DNA of 64,000 bases from JAAFJT01 sp043772905 (GTDB lineage Bacteria; Bacteroidota; Bacteroidia; Chitinophagales; Saprospiraceae), in assembly GCA_043772905.1 (NCBI GenBank), contig JAYVFS010000162.1, forward strand, positions 1 to 64,000, given 5' to 3'. A model generated the notes under the pieces. It was given only the letters and a program-made list of their open reading frames with translations, did no database searches and was not told the origin of the DNA. Below are positions 27,813 to 41,974 of the stretch, piece by piece; the stretch's first letter is position 1; each line of letters starts with the position of its first letter. Position numbers and translations under genes: made by a program.

Positions 27813-27823
27813 ATACTGAGGGG
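27813..27823 (+). repeat. 11-base word, intergenic copy
   Basis: ATACTGAGGGG, 75 bases before the dehydrogenase-cytochrome gene. It pairs in inverted orientation with the copy at 30224 that follows the same gene. Confidence 0.9.
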
Positions 27824-27898
27824 GGATATTTTGAATCCTATTGATGTGTGATATTAAAATCAATTAAATAACAAGCTAAAAGACTTTTATCCAACAAA

Positions 27899-30196
27899 AT
27901 GAAAAGGATCAACTTAATCTATTGCCTATTTGCATCCATTGCATTGATATATGCTTGCGGAGTAAAAATGGCGACGACAACACCCGTTACAAATACGCCA
28001 ACAATGGCTGCAACTGAAGAAAACAAGGAAGATAGTATTGATTTACCGCCGATTGCACCGTTTTCACTAACACCATTGACACCTGAACAAAGCCTCGCCG
28101 CCTTTCATGTACCAGAAGGTTATCACTTAGAATTGGTCGCAAGCGAGCCGATGATTACTGAGCCTGTGGCAATTGCTTGGGACGGCAATGCCAAAATGTA
28201 TGTGGCACAAATGGAAACGTACACGCAAGACGCAGATGGCACAGGTACAAAGGAGAAAAAAAGCCGCGTGATGCTTTTGGAAGATACCAACAACGATGGT
28301 AAAATGGACAAAAGCACCGTTTTTATCAAAGATATGGTGCTGCCACGCATGATTCTGTGCGTCAACCATGAGCTTTTGGTGAATGAAACGGATACCTACG
28401 ATATTTACAGTTACAAAGACACAAACGGCGATGGCGTGTCCGATGAAAAGAAAATAGTATATAGTGTCGGAAAGGTCGCGCCTGGCAATTTAGAGCATCA
28501 ACGCAGTGGATTGGATTGGAATTTGGACAATTACATTTATCAAACCGTTGATCCAGTCCGTTTTCGCTATGCAAATGGTGTGCTTCAAGCTGATTCAATG
28601 CCCAGTGGTTCAAATGGACAATGGGGCTTGACGCACGACAATTACGGTCGTTTATTTTTCAGCAGAGGCGGTGGCGAAAATGCAGGATCGGGTTTTCAAA
28701 TAAATCCCAAGTATGGTGCCTTAGAATTTTCAGATGCCTACGACGAAAAAAGATTCAGTCCTGTTTGGTCTTTGATTTCAAATCCCGATGTGCAAGGTGG
28801 ATTTCCGAGACTGCGAAAAGACAGCACATTGAACCATTTTACGGCTGCCAATGGTCAATCCATATTCAGAGGCGACCGTTTGCCTGCCGATTTAGTGGGC
28901 GATTATTTGATTAATGAACCTGTTGCAAGGATTATCAGACGCGCCAAAGTCGTCAACAAAGAAGGTAAAACACACCTTGAAAATGTTTACGAACGCAAGG
29001 AATTCATCGCCAGCACCGACTTTTTTTTCAGACCAGTCAATACTTATACGGGTCCTGATGGGCTTTTGTACATAGTCGATATGAATCGTGGCATCATTCA
29101 AGAGTCCAATTGGACACGCAAAGGCAGTTTTTTGCGCGGTAAAATTGATTATTACGATATAGCTAAAATCAATCAACGTGGACGTATTTGGCGGTTGGTG
29201 CACGATGGATTTAAGCCCGGTCCAAAACCAAAAATGCTTGATGTACCGGCCTCGTCTTTGGTCGCTTATTTAGACCATCCAAACGGTTGGTGGCGTGACA
29301 ATGCCCAAAAGCAAATTGTTATTTTAGGCGACAAATCGGTTGTGCCAACCTTAAAATTGATGACAACAGGGCAAAAAAATGTGTCTGCATTAGGCAGATT
29401 ACATGCGCTGTGGACATTGGAAGGCTTGGATGCCATTGATAAAGACATTATTTACGTTGCAATGAAAGATACCGACCCACAAATCCGACGGGCGGCTATT
29501 TGGATAAGTGAACGCTATATCAATCAAAACGACAATGATATGATTGCCCAAGTGGGTAAACTGATGAATGAGAATGATTATGATGTCAAAACACAAATCC
29601 TTTTATCATTGGGCGCCAGCAAAAATGAGTTGGCAAAGCAGATTGTTCAAAATCTTTTAAACCAAAACCCCAATAATCGAATGCTGAAAAGCACAAAAGC
29701 CAGTATTGACAAAAATGAAGATGCTAAAATATATGGGGCTAAACTCGCGGGCTTTTCCCCTGCTGATAGAAAATTGATATTGGATGGTGCTGAAATTTAT
29801 CAATCCATGTGTTCGCCTTGTCATGGTGGCGATGGCAAAGGTTTGCCGACAAATGCCGCACCTGCGTTAAGAGGTGCAAAGCATGTGAATAATGATAAAG
29901 CCATCGCCATCAGAATTTTATTACATGGTTTAAAAGGACCGATTGAAGGCAAAACCTATCCAAGCGAAATGGTTTCGATGAAAGACAATAGTGATGAGTG
30001 GATTGCTTCGGTATTGAGTTATGTCCGCTATGAATTTGTGGGAACATCAATGCGCGTGGGAAAAGGCAGACAATCTGCAGTCGTACAGCCAACTGATGTC
30101 AAAACATTGAGAGACCAACACGCTAAAGTAAAGAAGGCTTGGACGATTGCGGATTTGGAAAAATTGTCTGCTGCTGCTGCTACAAAAACTAATTAA
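27899..30196 (+). CDS. PVC-type dehydrogenase-cytochrome c lipoprotein
   Basis: A 765-residue lipoprotein (lipobox IYACG, Cys 20) of the PVC-type membrane-bound dehydrogenase group. The beta-propeller starts at FHVPEGYHLELVASEP (about residue 73), with DTNNDGKMDKSTVF and DTNGDGVSDEKK calcium-like loops. HEAT-type helices follow (about 480-600; DTDPQIRRAAIWISERY). A cytochrome c domain has CSPCHGGDGKG at about residue 638 and a later Met in YPSEMVSM. Unlike the gene at 3785 it has no SGNH domain. It probably oxidises a sugar in the periplasm and donates electrons through its haem. A Tat-exported Gfo/Idh oxidoreductase follows 90 bases downstream. Confidence 0.87.
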   Translation: MKRINLIYCLFASIALIYACGVKMATTTPVTNTPTMAATEENKEDSIDLPPIAPFSLTPLTPEQSLAAFHVPEGYHLELVASEPMITEPVAIAWDGNAKMYVAQMETYTQDADGTGTKEKKSRVMLLEDTNNDGKMDKSTVFIKDMVLPRMILCVNHELLVNETDTYDIYSYKDTNGDGVSDEKKIVYSVGKVAPGNLEHQRSGLDWNLDNYIYQTVDPVRFRYANGVLQADSMPSGSNGQWGLTHDNYGRLFFSRGGGENAGSGFQINPKYGALEFSDAYDEKRFSPVWSLISNPDVQGGFPRLRKDSTLNHFTAANGQSIFRGDRLPADLVGDYLINEPVARIIRRAKVVNKEGKTHLENVYERKEFIASTDFFFRPVNTYTGPDGLLYIVDMNRGIIQESNWTRKGSFLRGKIDYYDIAKINQRGRIWRLVHDGFKPGPKPKMLDVPASSLVAYLDHPNGWWRDNAQKQIVILGDKSVVPTLKLMTTGQKNVSALGRLHALWTLEGLDAIDKDIIYVAMKDTDPQIRRAAIWISERYINQNDNDMIAQVGKLMNENDYDVKTQILLSLGASKNELAKQIVQNLLNQNPNNRMLKSTKASIDKNEDAKIYGAKLAGFSPADRKLILDGAEIYQSMCSPCHGGDGKGLPTNAAPALRGAKHVNNDKAIAIRILLHGLKGPIEGKTYPSEMVSMKDNSDEWIASVLSYVRYEFVGTSMRVGKGRQSAVVQPTDVKTLRDQHAKVKKAWTIADLEKLSAAAATKTN

Positions 30197-30223
30197 AAAC
30201 TTTAAGTTTGTGAAAAAAACGAC

Positions 30224-30234
30224 CCCCTCAGTAT
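30224..30234 (-). repeat. 11-base word, intergenic copy
   Basis: CCCCTCAGTAT, 28 bases after the dehydrogenase-cytochrome stop and before the oxidoreductase. Confidence 0.9.
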
Positions 30235-30286
30235 AAAGGAGGTTTTAGCGCAAAAAAACAATAAGAATGACCAAAATCTTTAAAAA

Positions 30287-31663
30287 ATGAAAAAATTGCA
30301 CATCAATCGGCGGACTTTCATCAAAGGGGCGACCGCAACCTTGGCATTATCTGCAATAGGCGCAAAAGCCGCGCATGTATTAAACCCAGCAAAAACATAC
30401 CGAGTCGGCTTGATCGGTACGGGCTGGTATGGCAAAAGTGATTTGTTCCGACTCATCCAAGTTGCCGATGTGGAGGTCGTTGCGCTCTGCGATGTGGATA
30501 AAAATATGCTCACCACAGCAGGTGGTTTGGTCAGTAAACGCCAAAAATCCAAGACCGTACCAAAACTGTATGGTGATTACCGTAAAATGTTGAAGGAGAA
30601 CAAGTTAGACATTGTTTTAATCGGTTCTCCTGACCATTGGCACGCTCTGCAAGCTATTGATGCCATCAAAGCAGGTGCACACGTGTATGTGCAGAAGCCT
30701 ATCAGTGTTGATGTTATTGAAGGCGAAGCAATGGTTGCCGCAGCGCGTAAATACAACAAAGTGGTGCAAGTCGGTACGCAGCGCAAAAGCACGCCACACC
30801 TCATTGATGCCAAGAAAAACATCGTAGATGCGGGATTATTAGGGAAAATCTCACACGTTGAAATGTGTTGTTATTACCACATGCGCAACAACGGCAATCC
30901 ACCCGTAATTCCCGTTCCAGACTTTTTCGATTACGATATGTGGACAGGGCCCGCGCCCCTTCGTCCATACGATGGCATACCGCACAAGAGATGGTGGCGC
31001 GCATTTATGGAGTATGGCAACGGCATCACAGGCGATATGTGCGTCCACATGTTCGACACTGTTCGTTGGATGCTGCATTTAGGTTGGCCCCAACGCATTG
31101 TTTCTACAGGTGGCATTTATGTACAAAAAGAAGGCAAATCGAATATTTCAGATACCCAAACTGCTATTTTTGAATACAAAGACCTTAATTGCGTGTGGCA
31201 ACACCGCTCATGGGGAACGGCTGCGAATCCAGAATACCCTTGGTCATTTACATTGTATGGTGACAAAGGAACGCTGATTGCCAGCACAATGCAGTACGAT
31301 TTTATACCACAAGGGAAAGAAAACGGAGAAAAAATACATAAAGACGTTGTCTTTGAAAAAGAAAAATACCCAGAAGACCTCACAGAAGCCGATATTGAAC
31401 TCAATGCCGCACCCGCCACAAGGTTGCACATGCTCGATTTTCTAAAAGCCATAGAAAATAAAACAAAACCTGTCGCCGATATCGAAGAAGGACATATTTC
31501 AACTGCGAGCTGCATTTTGGCGAATATGTCTATGAAATTGGGTGGCCGCCCTTTGGTTTATGATTCAAAAAAGCGCATCATCGTAGGCGATAAAGAGGCA
31601 ACTGCCTTGTTACGCCGAAAATATCGCACGCCTTGGGTTCATCCAGAAGTGGAAAAGGTGTGA
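30287..31663 (+). CDS. Gfo/Idh/MocA-family oxidoreductase, Tat-exported
   Basis: A 458-residue NAD(P)-dependent sugar oxidoreductase. It has a twin-arginine signal (NRRTFIKGATATLALSAIGA), then a Rossmann fold (YRVGLIGTGWYGKSDLFRL; VVALCDVDKNM), the DHWHALQAIDAIKAGAHVYV-QKP segment with the family EKP/QKP lysine, and a C-terminal beta-sheet domain with MCVHMFDTVRWML, the catalytic His region. Tat export of a cofactor-loaded enzyme places it in the periplasm. It follows a dehydrogenase-cytochrome gene and probably acts on the same sugar. The substrate is unknown. Confidence 0.88.
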   Translation: MKKLHINRRTFIKGATATLALSAIGAKAAHVLNPAKTYRVGLIGTGWYGKSDLFRLIQVADVEVVALCDVDKNMLTTAGGLVSKRQKSKTVPKLYGDYRKMLKENKLDIVLIGSPDHWHALQAIDAIKAGAHVYVQKPISVDVIEGEAMVAAARKYNKVVQVGTQRKSTPHLIDAKKNIVDAGLLGKISHVEMCCYYHMRNNGNPPVIPVPDFFDYDMWTGPAPLRPYDGIPHKRWWRAFMEYGNGITGDMCVHMFDTVRWMLHLGWPQRIVSTGGIYVQKEGKSNISDTQTAIFEYKDLNCVWQHRSWGTAANPEYPWSFTLYGDKGTLIASTMQYDFIPQGKENGEKIHKDVVFEKEKYPEDLTEADIELNAAPATRLHMLDFLKAIENKTKPVADIEEGHISTASCILANMSMKLGGRPLVYDSKKRIIVGDKEATALLRRKYRTPWVHPEVEKV

Positions 31664-31691
31664 TGCTTAATCTATTTTGGGGCTGAAAGAC

Positions 31692-31730
31692 AAAGCCGTT
31701 TCGATGTGTTTATCGAGACGGCTTTTTTTT
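31692..31730 (+). terminator. Intrinsic terminator between convergent genes
   Basis: A stem AAAGCCGTTTCGAT with ATCGAGACGGCTTT, followed by eight T residues. It sits between the oxidoreductase stop (31663) and the convergent TamL gene. Confidence 0.88.
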
Positions 31731-31763
31731 ATGGGTTGCCTTTTATAAACCTTTGGAATGATG

Positions 31764-34147
<2,384 letters not shown>

Positions 34148-34151
<4 letters not shown>

Positions 34152-37100
34152 TGGCTCTCCTTGTTTTTAATTATTTCTTGAAATTTATCGTAGTCAATCG
34201 TAAAGTTAAATGAAACGCCTGTTTCAATAAAATAACCGTCTAACAAAGCTTCGTATTGATTTTTTCTGTATGCTCTTAGCATAAATTTGCCGTCTTTCGA
34301 CAATTTATATGTTGTATTGACATCGGGAATGAATTGCGTATTGGCACTGTTATTGTTTGACGAGGGGTTTGAGCCATCAACCGTAAAACTTTTCCCTACA
34401 CTGATATTCAATCTATCGTCTAAGAAATTTTTACCCACCATCACATCTAAATCTGTACGTTGTGCATTCGGGTCATTGTCCACATTTTTCAAATTAATAT
34501 CTACATCCACGCCTTTAATTAAATCATTTGCAATTTGATTGATGGCACCATTTAAAAAACTACTGACACTTTCATTGCTCAATAAACTATTGCCGCCGCC
34601 GTTGCTCGCAAAAAAATCGCTACTTTGTTCACCAATAAATTTATTTAAAATCAAAATAGCAAATACTTGTTTATTCATTGAAGATTCATCAGCCCGCAAT
34701 TGATCCAATTTATTATTAATGGTGGTTGCCATTTCGGTCGTAACGCCTTCCGCTTTGTCGGGTAAAATAATATCAAACCCAATTTCAGGTTTATCTATTT
34801 GACCTTTAACTTTTAATAAAACCCGAAAGGGTGTTTTGCGCTTATAAATATCGTTACTTGCCGCTGTTGCGCCACCAATTTCGTTTTTAATTAAATCAAT
34901 AGCGGGTGTTTTAACATCGTAAGCTGCCGTAATATCCACATCTGCTTTCATGGGGTCACCGCTTAATGTAATAACACTGCCTTCAAGCAAAGTAAATTTG
35001 CGCTTAACAAATTGGTAGCTCATTTCATAACTGCCTTTACTTAAATCATAAGTCCCGAACAAGCCAATGCTGCCATTGGGATTAACCCCTGCATTAATAC
35101 GTGCTGTGCCTTGCACTTGCAATTCGTCACCCGTTACAGGGTCAACGATGACCGTAAATTTTGCTTCTTTTTCAACTTCAAGATTTAAGTTAAAATCAAA
35201 GTTAGATGATTTTTTAAACTCTTGTTGTGCGGCTAAATATTCTTCTAATGTTTTGACAGCCAATAAATTACCAATGGTATCTCTGTCTATAAATTCAATA
35301 ACACCGTCTCTTACTCTGGCAGAAGGCGGCGAAACTTGACGTACATACGTCACATCTGTACCATTTTTAACAGCTAAATTACCTGTTAAATTCGGCGCAA
35401 AAGCATTGCCGGTAACTTGCACTTCCATATCAATAATGGCAGTACCATACACCATATTGTTATCAGCAGCCGTGTTGTTTAAAGCGTGAAAACCCTTGGA
35501 CTCAATCACTAAATCTGTTGTGAAATCATTTGTTTTTGTTTGGGATAATGTGCCGTCAATAAACACCGTATTATTTGCATCGTCTTTAATTGTAAATTTA
35601 TCAAAAATTACTGAGGGGTATTTCAAGCGCACTATTTGATTATCTATTTTAATAAAAGTGCCATAAGCTGCCGCCGTGGTTTGTGCGTTATTAAACACAA
35701 TCTCACCATTCCAAATAGGTTTTGTCGGTTCACCTGTTATTTTGATATCGCCTGTTAACGTACCCGTGCTGTTCTTTAAACTTTTCTGAGAAAATGATTC
35801 CACTGTGGTCATCGTTAGTGGATTCAATTTTATGTTTGCATCAAGTGTATTAGCCGCATACACACCTGTTAAATGGACTTCATTGCCATTCCCAAATAAT
35901 TTACCATCTACCTTAACAGTCCCATTTTCACTTTGCGCATGCATATCCAAATCGCCTATGCTCGTATTTTGAAAAGTGATAGAGTCTATTTTTATATCCC
36001 CATCCATCGTAGGAATCGTATTTTTCAAATCGCTCACTTTTACATTTGCATTCAATAAACCATTTACTGACAATGTATTTTCGTCTAATAAAGCTGTAAT
36101 TGTTTTCAATTTAAAATTAGACACATTGACCAATAAAGGACTGTTAACCGATGCCGTTTCACTATTTACTTTTATCTGTTGTTGCTCATTGTGGATATCG
36201 AAATTTTGGACATTAAACCCTTCGGGATTCGTTTTTACTTGGTTCTTTTCATTGACAAGCCAATTTATTTTATTGAGCAACAAATCTTTTCCCAATGAAA
36301 TATTATAACCTGTATCCTTATTAGGTACAGCAAATACCGTCAAAGCATATTGCTCTTTTTTATTGATATCATGGGTTAAAATATGTGCACTCACATGATT
36401 TTTAGAAAAACTGCCATCAATTCGTGCATCATACAATAAGAAACTACTCGCTTGAAGTGTATCAGTCACGATATTGACAAGCAAAGAATCATTTCTGCCT
36501 AAAACCGTCCCATTTGTGGGTGATACATGCAACGAACCCATCGTCAATGACGGCACATTCAGTTTGACATTCATAATGCTGTCAACATTAGCTGTCGTGA
36601 TGTTTCCGTTTATTTCAATAGGTTTATCAAATTTTAAATCTTTAACAAAAGCACTGTATGCGTCATTGGGTTTAATTAAAATATCGGCATTCATAGACCC
36701 CTCCCTATTTTGAGGATTTTGAGGATTTTTATTATCATTAGGCACATCCTTAGCCATGGCAGGTGGTACAAATTGATTGATTACTTTTTGTACAAAAGCC
36801 GCCATTTGGTCATAATAAACAGTGCTATTCACTTGTGCATCTACAAAAGGCGAAGCAACGGCTATAAATGTTGTATCATTTCTAACAAAAGCTAAAATGC
36901 GAGAGCTATCTATTTCGATTTTCTGCCCCCCCTGTGTAATAACGCTGCTGTCTATCTGAATAAGCGCATTTATATTTTTGGGTGATGAATTTTCTACTTT
37001 TAGCCGCGTAAAAGCACTGACAATTAAACTGTCCGTTGTAAATCCTAATGCCAATAAATCCGCTTTAGGGATATTCACAACCGCAGTTACTGAGGGGTAG

Positions 37101-39148
37101 TCGGTTTGTATATCCGCTTTACCGTCGAACGTAATTTGTATCAAGGCATCATCAATAGAAGCTGTGCCGCTGACAATACCACTGGTCAAATCAAGGTCAG
37201 TTTTGATATTGTTAATAACGTTTTGATTGAATCTAAAAGATTGAATCGCCGCTAAAACAGACATATTATTGCTCTTCACATCAAAACCCTTATTGCCTTT
37301 GACCACAATTTGACCATTTAATAAGCCCAACATCGTATCACGTCCAATCCATTTACCTGTTTCTAAATTGTTAGCATTTAACACCACATCGTACACCATT
37401 TTATCAGGCGTTTGAAAACCTTTCAAAGCGGCTTTTACGTCAGCCTTGCCGAAAGCAGAATTGAGTGTGATGTTTGTATTCACGTTTTGCATATTGCCAT
37501 TAATTAAGCCTTTCACACTCAACCGATTTGGCAAATTTATAGGCTGTGCACTCGCAGGAATAAAAGGCAATATCAACTCTTTGGAAGCAGAAATATCTTT
37601 CACATTCAAATTGTAAAATATCTTTTTGGTATCTGTTGGATTCGCCACATCACCCGTTACATTAATCCGTAAGTCCTTGTTTTTAAGTGAATTAACAACC
37701 AAATAGGGGATGTATATTTTATGGACATTGCCTTTGATATGCGCATCAATAGATAGATTGCCCAGTACATCCAATTGTTTTTTATAGGTTTTTGACAGTG
37801 CGTCCGCCAATAATTCAAAATCTTTTGGGCTGATAATTGTTTGAGTTAATTTTATTTCATTATCGGGCAAAGGAAATATTTGTTTGTTACCACCTTTAAA
37901 TGATTCAGGATAAATCAGAGCCGTTGCAGCCATTTTTGAATACGGCGTTTGTAAATAAAAATCCTTAATATCTACAATACTGCTGTCCATATCTATAATG
38001 CCGCTGAGCGTATCAATCGCAAAGCCACTTTTATCCTTAAAACCAAAATATGTTATATTTGTATTGATATTTCCATTATTAAATTTGGTATTGGCGGCGA
38101 GTAGTTTTAATCCTTTTACGTCTAAATGATAATAATCCAAACCCCTGCTTTTTATGGGTTGAGATACATTGTTATAAACAAGCGAGTTGTTTTGTAATGA
38201 AATGTCTTTAATGATAATCCCCAGAGAAGTATTATTGCTGGCAATAGCAGTCAGGGTATCGGCTACCACTTTTACCACTTCATTTTCTGTTCTGTGTTGG
38301 AAAAGCACGGAGCTGTTATTAAGCACAATCGAACTTGTGGAATATGTATTTAATTGGGTTGTGTTATTCAAATCCTCAATGTCCAAATAATCAATATAAT
38401 TATCGGTCAACAAATAATCAGGTTTGTTTTCAAAGTAGATATGGCTTTTCTTGATAACGGTTTTGTTAATCGTAAAAAGCGGATTAGGCGATTCTCCATC
38501 CGATGGTTTTTGCATTTTGGTGATTAAATACCTAAAATCCAACCCCTCGACCATCAAATCATTGATATCCACATGCAAATCTTTGAGTTTAATGCTGTCC
38601 ACATTCAGATGAAACTTTTGCAAGTTGACATACATAAAAGTGCCTAAATAATGATCTTTTTGCTTGAATTGTGTATTCGTTACGTCTATGTCTTTAATTT
38701 TAAAATTCAAAACTTGGGTCGTATCGGGTTCTTTTACGACTGTTTTTTTTGATGCAAAAGCATCGAGTATGAATTGATAATTGTAAGTGCTGTCCGCATC
38801 TTTGTTATAAATATTGACATAAAATTGGTCAATAACGACTTTATTGACCACGTATTTGGATTGGATAAGAGCGAGCATATCAATATCAATCTTGAGATGC
38901 TTGCCCGATAGGAGTGTATCTTGGGCTTTATCCAACATAAACAAACCATCTATTTCAATCCATTTTGGAAAGCTGAAATCAATCTGACCGATTTCAAAAG
39001 TGGTGTTTGTTTTATGTTGTATATAAGTCTGTACTTTATCGCGTATCAAATTTTTCGCCCAACGTGTTTGCAATGATAAAACGACAATGAGGAGTAAAAG
39101 GGCAAGACTTAACAAGGAATAGCCCGTTATTTTCAAAAATCTCTTCAT
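34148..39148 (-). CDS. tamB: TamB: translocation and assembly module subunit
   Basis: A 1666-residue AsmA/TamB-family protein. A single N-terminal membrane segment (ITGYSLLSLALLLLIVVLSL) is followed by a very long, beta-rich periplasmic domain of the repeating beta-taco type and a C-terminal TamB (DUF490) domain (FGTYDLSKGSYEMSYQFVKR; GSVITLSGDPMKADVDITAA; FAILILNKFIG). It spans the periplasm and pairs with TamL, whose gene overlaps its stop by four bases. The length is in the normal range for Bacteroidota TamB. It is normally a chromosomal housekeeping gene, so finding it 10 kb from a plasmid-type replication module is notable. The 11-base word is at 35608 and 37087. Confidence 0.9.
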
Positions 39149-39306
39149 ATTGATTAATTAATCATGTAAAGATGAGTATCTTGGTAAAAAGAAACGTTAC
39201 ACAATTTTTTAAATAAATTACATCATTCACACATCACTCAATTACAGCCATAGAAATAGGGGAAAGATTCGGCAAATGGATAGAACAAACAAAAATCACA
39301 TTATCC

Positions 39307-39317
39307 CCCCTCAGTAA
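39307..39317 (-). repeat. 11-base word (last base differs), intergenic copy
   Basis: CCCCTCAGTAA within the 415-base gap between tamB and the GH92 gene. Confidence 0.8.
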
Positions 39318-39449
39318 AACACCTTATTCACAAATATAGTAAAAAAACTGTGTCATAATGAACAAATTGAATCTATTATAACCCATCTTAAAAAATATAC
39401 TGCACCAAGGTATATTTAAATCTCTTCCCAAACTCATTTCCATCGAAGG

Positions 39450-39475
39450 TGGGGTAAAACCCTTATTTTTTGTCT
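39450..39475 (+). promoter_or_regulatory. ECF-sigma-type promoter of the GH92 operon
   Basis: TGGGGTAAA (39450-39458), 11 bases, TTGTCT (39470-39475), about 88 bases ahead of the GH92 start. The same two boxes with the same 11-base gap precede the ECF sigma gene (53848) and fecR (54594). A small TCCCGAT/ATCGGGA hairpin (39493-39509) lies in the leader. The remaining upstream part of the gap (39149-39449) shows only AT-rich sequence and one copy of the 11-base word. Confidence 0.65.
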
Positions 39476-39563
39476 AAGTTTACAAGCACCCCTCCCGATT
39501 TTATCGGGATGTTCCATCAGTATTTCCGACATACAGCACAATATTTTCAACTAAAACAACAGT

Positions 39564-41834
39564 ATGCTACATAAAATCGCCTTTTTTGTGTGTTTCAGCC
39601 TTTGCGGGTCGGTTGCCGCACAAATCCCATTTCAACCTGAAGAAATGGTGAATACGATGATGGGAACGGATTCAAAGCACAGTTTTTCTAATGGCAACAC
39701 CTACCCTGCTGTCGCCACGCCTTGGGGCATGAATTTTTGGACACCGCAAACCAATACCAATGGCGACGGTTGGCAATACCAATACAGTGCAGATAAAATA
39801 AAAGGCTTCAAACAAACACATCAACCTTCGCCGTGGATTGGCGATTATGGGCAGTTTTCCATCATGCCGATGACGGGCAAAATGAATGTGAAAGAACAAA
39901 CGCGCGGCAGTTGGTTTTCGCACAAAGCAGAAGTCGCAAAACCGTATTACTACAATGTTTATCTCGCAGATTATGATGTTTTGACCGAAATAACGCCGAC
40001 GGAACGCTGTGCAGCGTTTCAATTCACCTTTCCAAAAACAGACAGTGCGTTCATCCTCATTGATGCGTTTGACAGAGGTTCTTATATCAAAATAATACCC
40101 GAAGAAAACAAAATCATCGGTTACACAACCCGCAACAGAGGCGGCGTACCTGCCAACTTTAAAAATTACTTCGTCATCACATTTGACAAAGCTTTTGACA
40201 GCATTTTTGCTGTTGACGACAGCGTTGTTATAGCTGGACAAAAGGAAATAACCAGCACACACGCACAAGCCATCGTTGGTTTTAGGACTAAAAAAGGCGA
40301 AAAAGTGCATCTGAAAGTCGCATCGTCCTTTATCTCTTTTGAACAAGCAGAATTGAACTTGAGTCGTGAAATTGGTAAACAAGCCTTTGCTCAAATCATG
40401 GACAAAGCCAAAAAAGCGTGGCACACTGAATTGTCAAAAGTAAAAGTAGAAGGCGGCACGGAAGAGCAATTGAAGACTTTTTACTCGTGTCTGTACCGCA
40501 TGTTGCTGTTTCCAAGGAAGTTTTATGAATTTGATGCACAAAATCAAATCGTGCATTACAGCCCATACAACGGCAAAGTGGAGAAGGGATATATGTTCAC
40601 AGACACGGGTTTTTGGGATACTTTTCGCTCATTGTTCCCCTTTTTGACCATTATGTATCCCGAAATGGACGCACACATCATGGAAGGTTTGGCGAATACA
40701 TATAAAGAAAGCGGTTGGCTACCAGAATGGGCAAGTCCAGGGCATCGCAAGAGCATGATGGGCAGCAATTCGGCATCTATCATCACTGATGCCTATTTGA
40801 AAGGGATAAAAGGCTACGACATCGAGCTTTTATATGAAGCGTTGCTCAAAAATACAGAGGGGGAGGGTCCCATCAATTCTGTGGGTAGAAATGGGGCGCA
40901 ACAGTACAATACCTTGGGTTATGTGTCGCTCGATGGTTACGGTGGCAGCGCAGCAAAGACACTGGAATACGCGCACGCCGATTTTTGTTTGAATCAATTA
41001 GCCATTGCCTTAAAAAAGCCACAAAGCGACATCGAAAAGTTTGCAAAACGCAGTCAAAACTATAAAAACCTCTTTGACCCCAACCATAATTTGATGCGGG
41101 GGAAACATGCAGACGGCAGTTTTGATGATAAATTCAATCCTTTCAGATGGGGCGGCGAATTTGTGGAAGGCAACAGTTGGCATTACAGTTGGAGCGTTTT
41201 ACACGATTTCAAAGGCTTGTCAAAACTGATGGGCGGCGATAAAAAATTGGAAATGATGCTGGACAGCGTCTTTAATCAAGCACCGACTTTCGATGAAGGC
41301 AGTTATGGTCGGGTGATTCACGAAATGACGGAAATGGTGGTGATGAATATGGGACAATACGCACACGGCAACCAACCGATTCAACACATGATATACGTTT
41401 ACGATTATTGTGGCGCACCTTGGAAAACCCAAATGCACGTGCGTGATGCTATGGATAAACTCTACAAACCCACGCCCGACGGCTATTGTGGCGACGAAGA
41501 CAATGGACAAACAAGTGCATGGTATGTGTTCAGCGCAATGGGGTTTTACTCGGTTTGTCCAGGCACGCAAGAATATGCGATTGGCTCTCCGTTATTCAAA
41601 AAAATAACTTTGAGTTTAGAAAATGGCAAAAAATTTATCATCCATGCACCTCGAAACAATAGCAAAAACGTGTACATTCAATCCGCTTTATTAAACGGCG
41701 GGACTTACAATAAAAATTATGTAAAACATGCCGATATTATGAAAGGCGGTACGCTTCAATTTAATATGGGCAACCAACCGAATGTGAAAAGAGGTGTTGC
41801 GAAAGAGTCTGCGCCTTATTCTTTTTCGAAATGA
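39564..41834 (+). CDS. GH92-family alpha-mannosidase, secreted
   Basis: A 756-residue exo-alpha-mannosidase of family GH92 with a signal peptide (to about residue 20, VAAQ). Family blocks include VNTMMGTDSKHSFSNGNTYP at the start of the beta-sandwich domain, GFKQTHQPSPWIGDYGQFSI, the TDTGFWDTFRSLFPF block of the (alpha/alpha)6 barrel, GYVSLDGYGGSAAKTLEYA, and GYCGDEDNGQTSAWYVFSAM with the catalytic acids. GH92 enzymes are calcium-dependent and trim mannans or N-glycans. It is the first gene of a run with two oxidoreductases and a permease, behind an ECF-type promoter. A one-mismatch copy of the 11-base word is at 40852. Confidence 0.93.
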   Translation: MLHKIAFFVCFSLCGSVAAQIPFQPEEMVNTMMGTDSKHSFSNGNTYPAVATPWGMNFWTPQTNTNGDGWQYQYSADKIKGFKQTHQPSPWIGDYGQFSIMPMTGKMNVKEQTRGSWFSHKAEVAKPYYYNVYLADYDVLTEITPTERCAAFQFTFPKTDSAFILIDAFDRGSYIKIIPEENKIIGYTTRNRGGVPANFKNYFVITFDKAFDSIFAVDDSVVIAGQKEITSTHAQAIVGFRTKKGEKVHLKVASSFISFEQAELNLSREIGKQAFAQIMDKAKKAWHTELSKVKVEGGTEEQLKTFYSCLYRMLLFPRKFYEFDAQNQIVHYSPYNGKVEKGYMFTDTGFWDTFRSLFPFLTIMYPEMDAHIMEGLANTYKESGWLPEWASPGHRKSMMGSNSASIITDAYLKGIKGYDIELLYEALLKNTEGEGPINSVGRNGAQQYNTLGYVSLDGYGGSAAKTLEYAHADFCLNQLAIALKKPQSDIEKFAKRSQNYKNLFDPNHNLMRGKHADGSFDDKFNPFRWGGEFVEGNSWHYSWSVLHDFKGLSKLMGGDKKLEMMLDSVFNQAPTFDEGSYGRVIHEMTEMVVMNMGQYAHGNQPIQHMIYVYDYCGAPWKTQMHVRDAMDKLYKPTPDGYCGDEDNGQTSAWYVFSAMGFYSVCPGTQEYAIGSPLFKKITLSLENGKKFIIHAPRNNSKNVYIQSALLNGGTYNKNYVKHADIMKGGTLQFNMGNQPNVKRGVAKESAPYSFSK

Positions 41835-41847
41835 CGAAAAAAAGTAC

Positions 41848-41858
41848 CCCCTCAGTAT
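41848..41858 (-). repeat. 11-base word, intergenic copy
   Basis: CCCCTCAGTAT, 14 bases after the GH92 stop. Confidence 0.9.
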
Positions 41859-41870
41859 AACAAACACTTT

Positions 41871-41944
41871 GTCATTGCGCCGAACGAAGCAATCTTTTTG
41901 TCTTTTGTTGACATTTATCAGATTGCTTCGTACCTTGCAATGAC
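41871..41944. repeat. Intergenic inverted repeat GTCATTGC / GCAATGAC
   Basis: GTCATTGC plus GAAGCAATCT (41871-41894) pairs with AGATTGCTTCG plus GCAATGAC (41920-41944). Repeats of this wording are common between Bacteroidota genes. It sits between GH92 and the following oxidoreductase. Confidence 0.7.
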
Positions 41945-41974
41945 GCGTAAATCATCATTTTCAAATTCAAAACA

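Noticed and set aside
39672..40424. 250-codon minus-strand open frame
   Set aside because: It is antisense to the well-supported GH92 gene and has no recognisable pattern.
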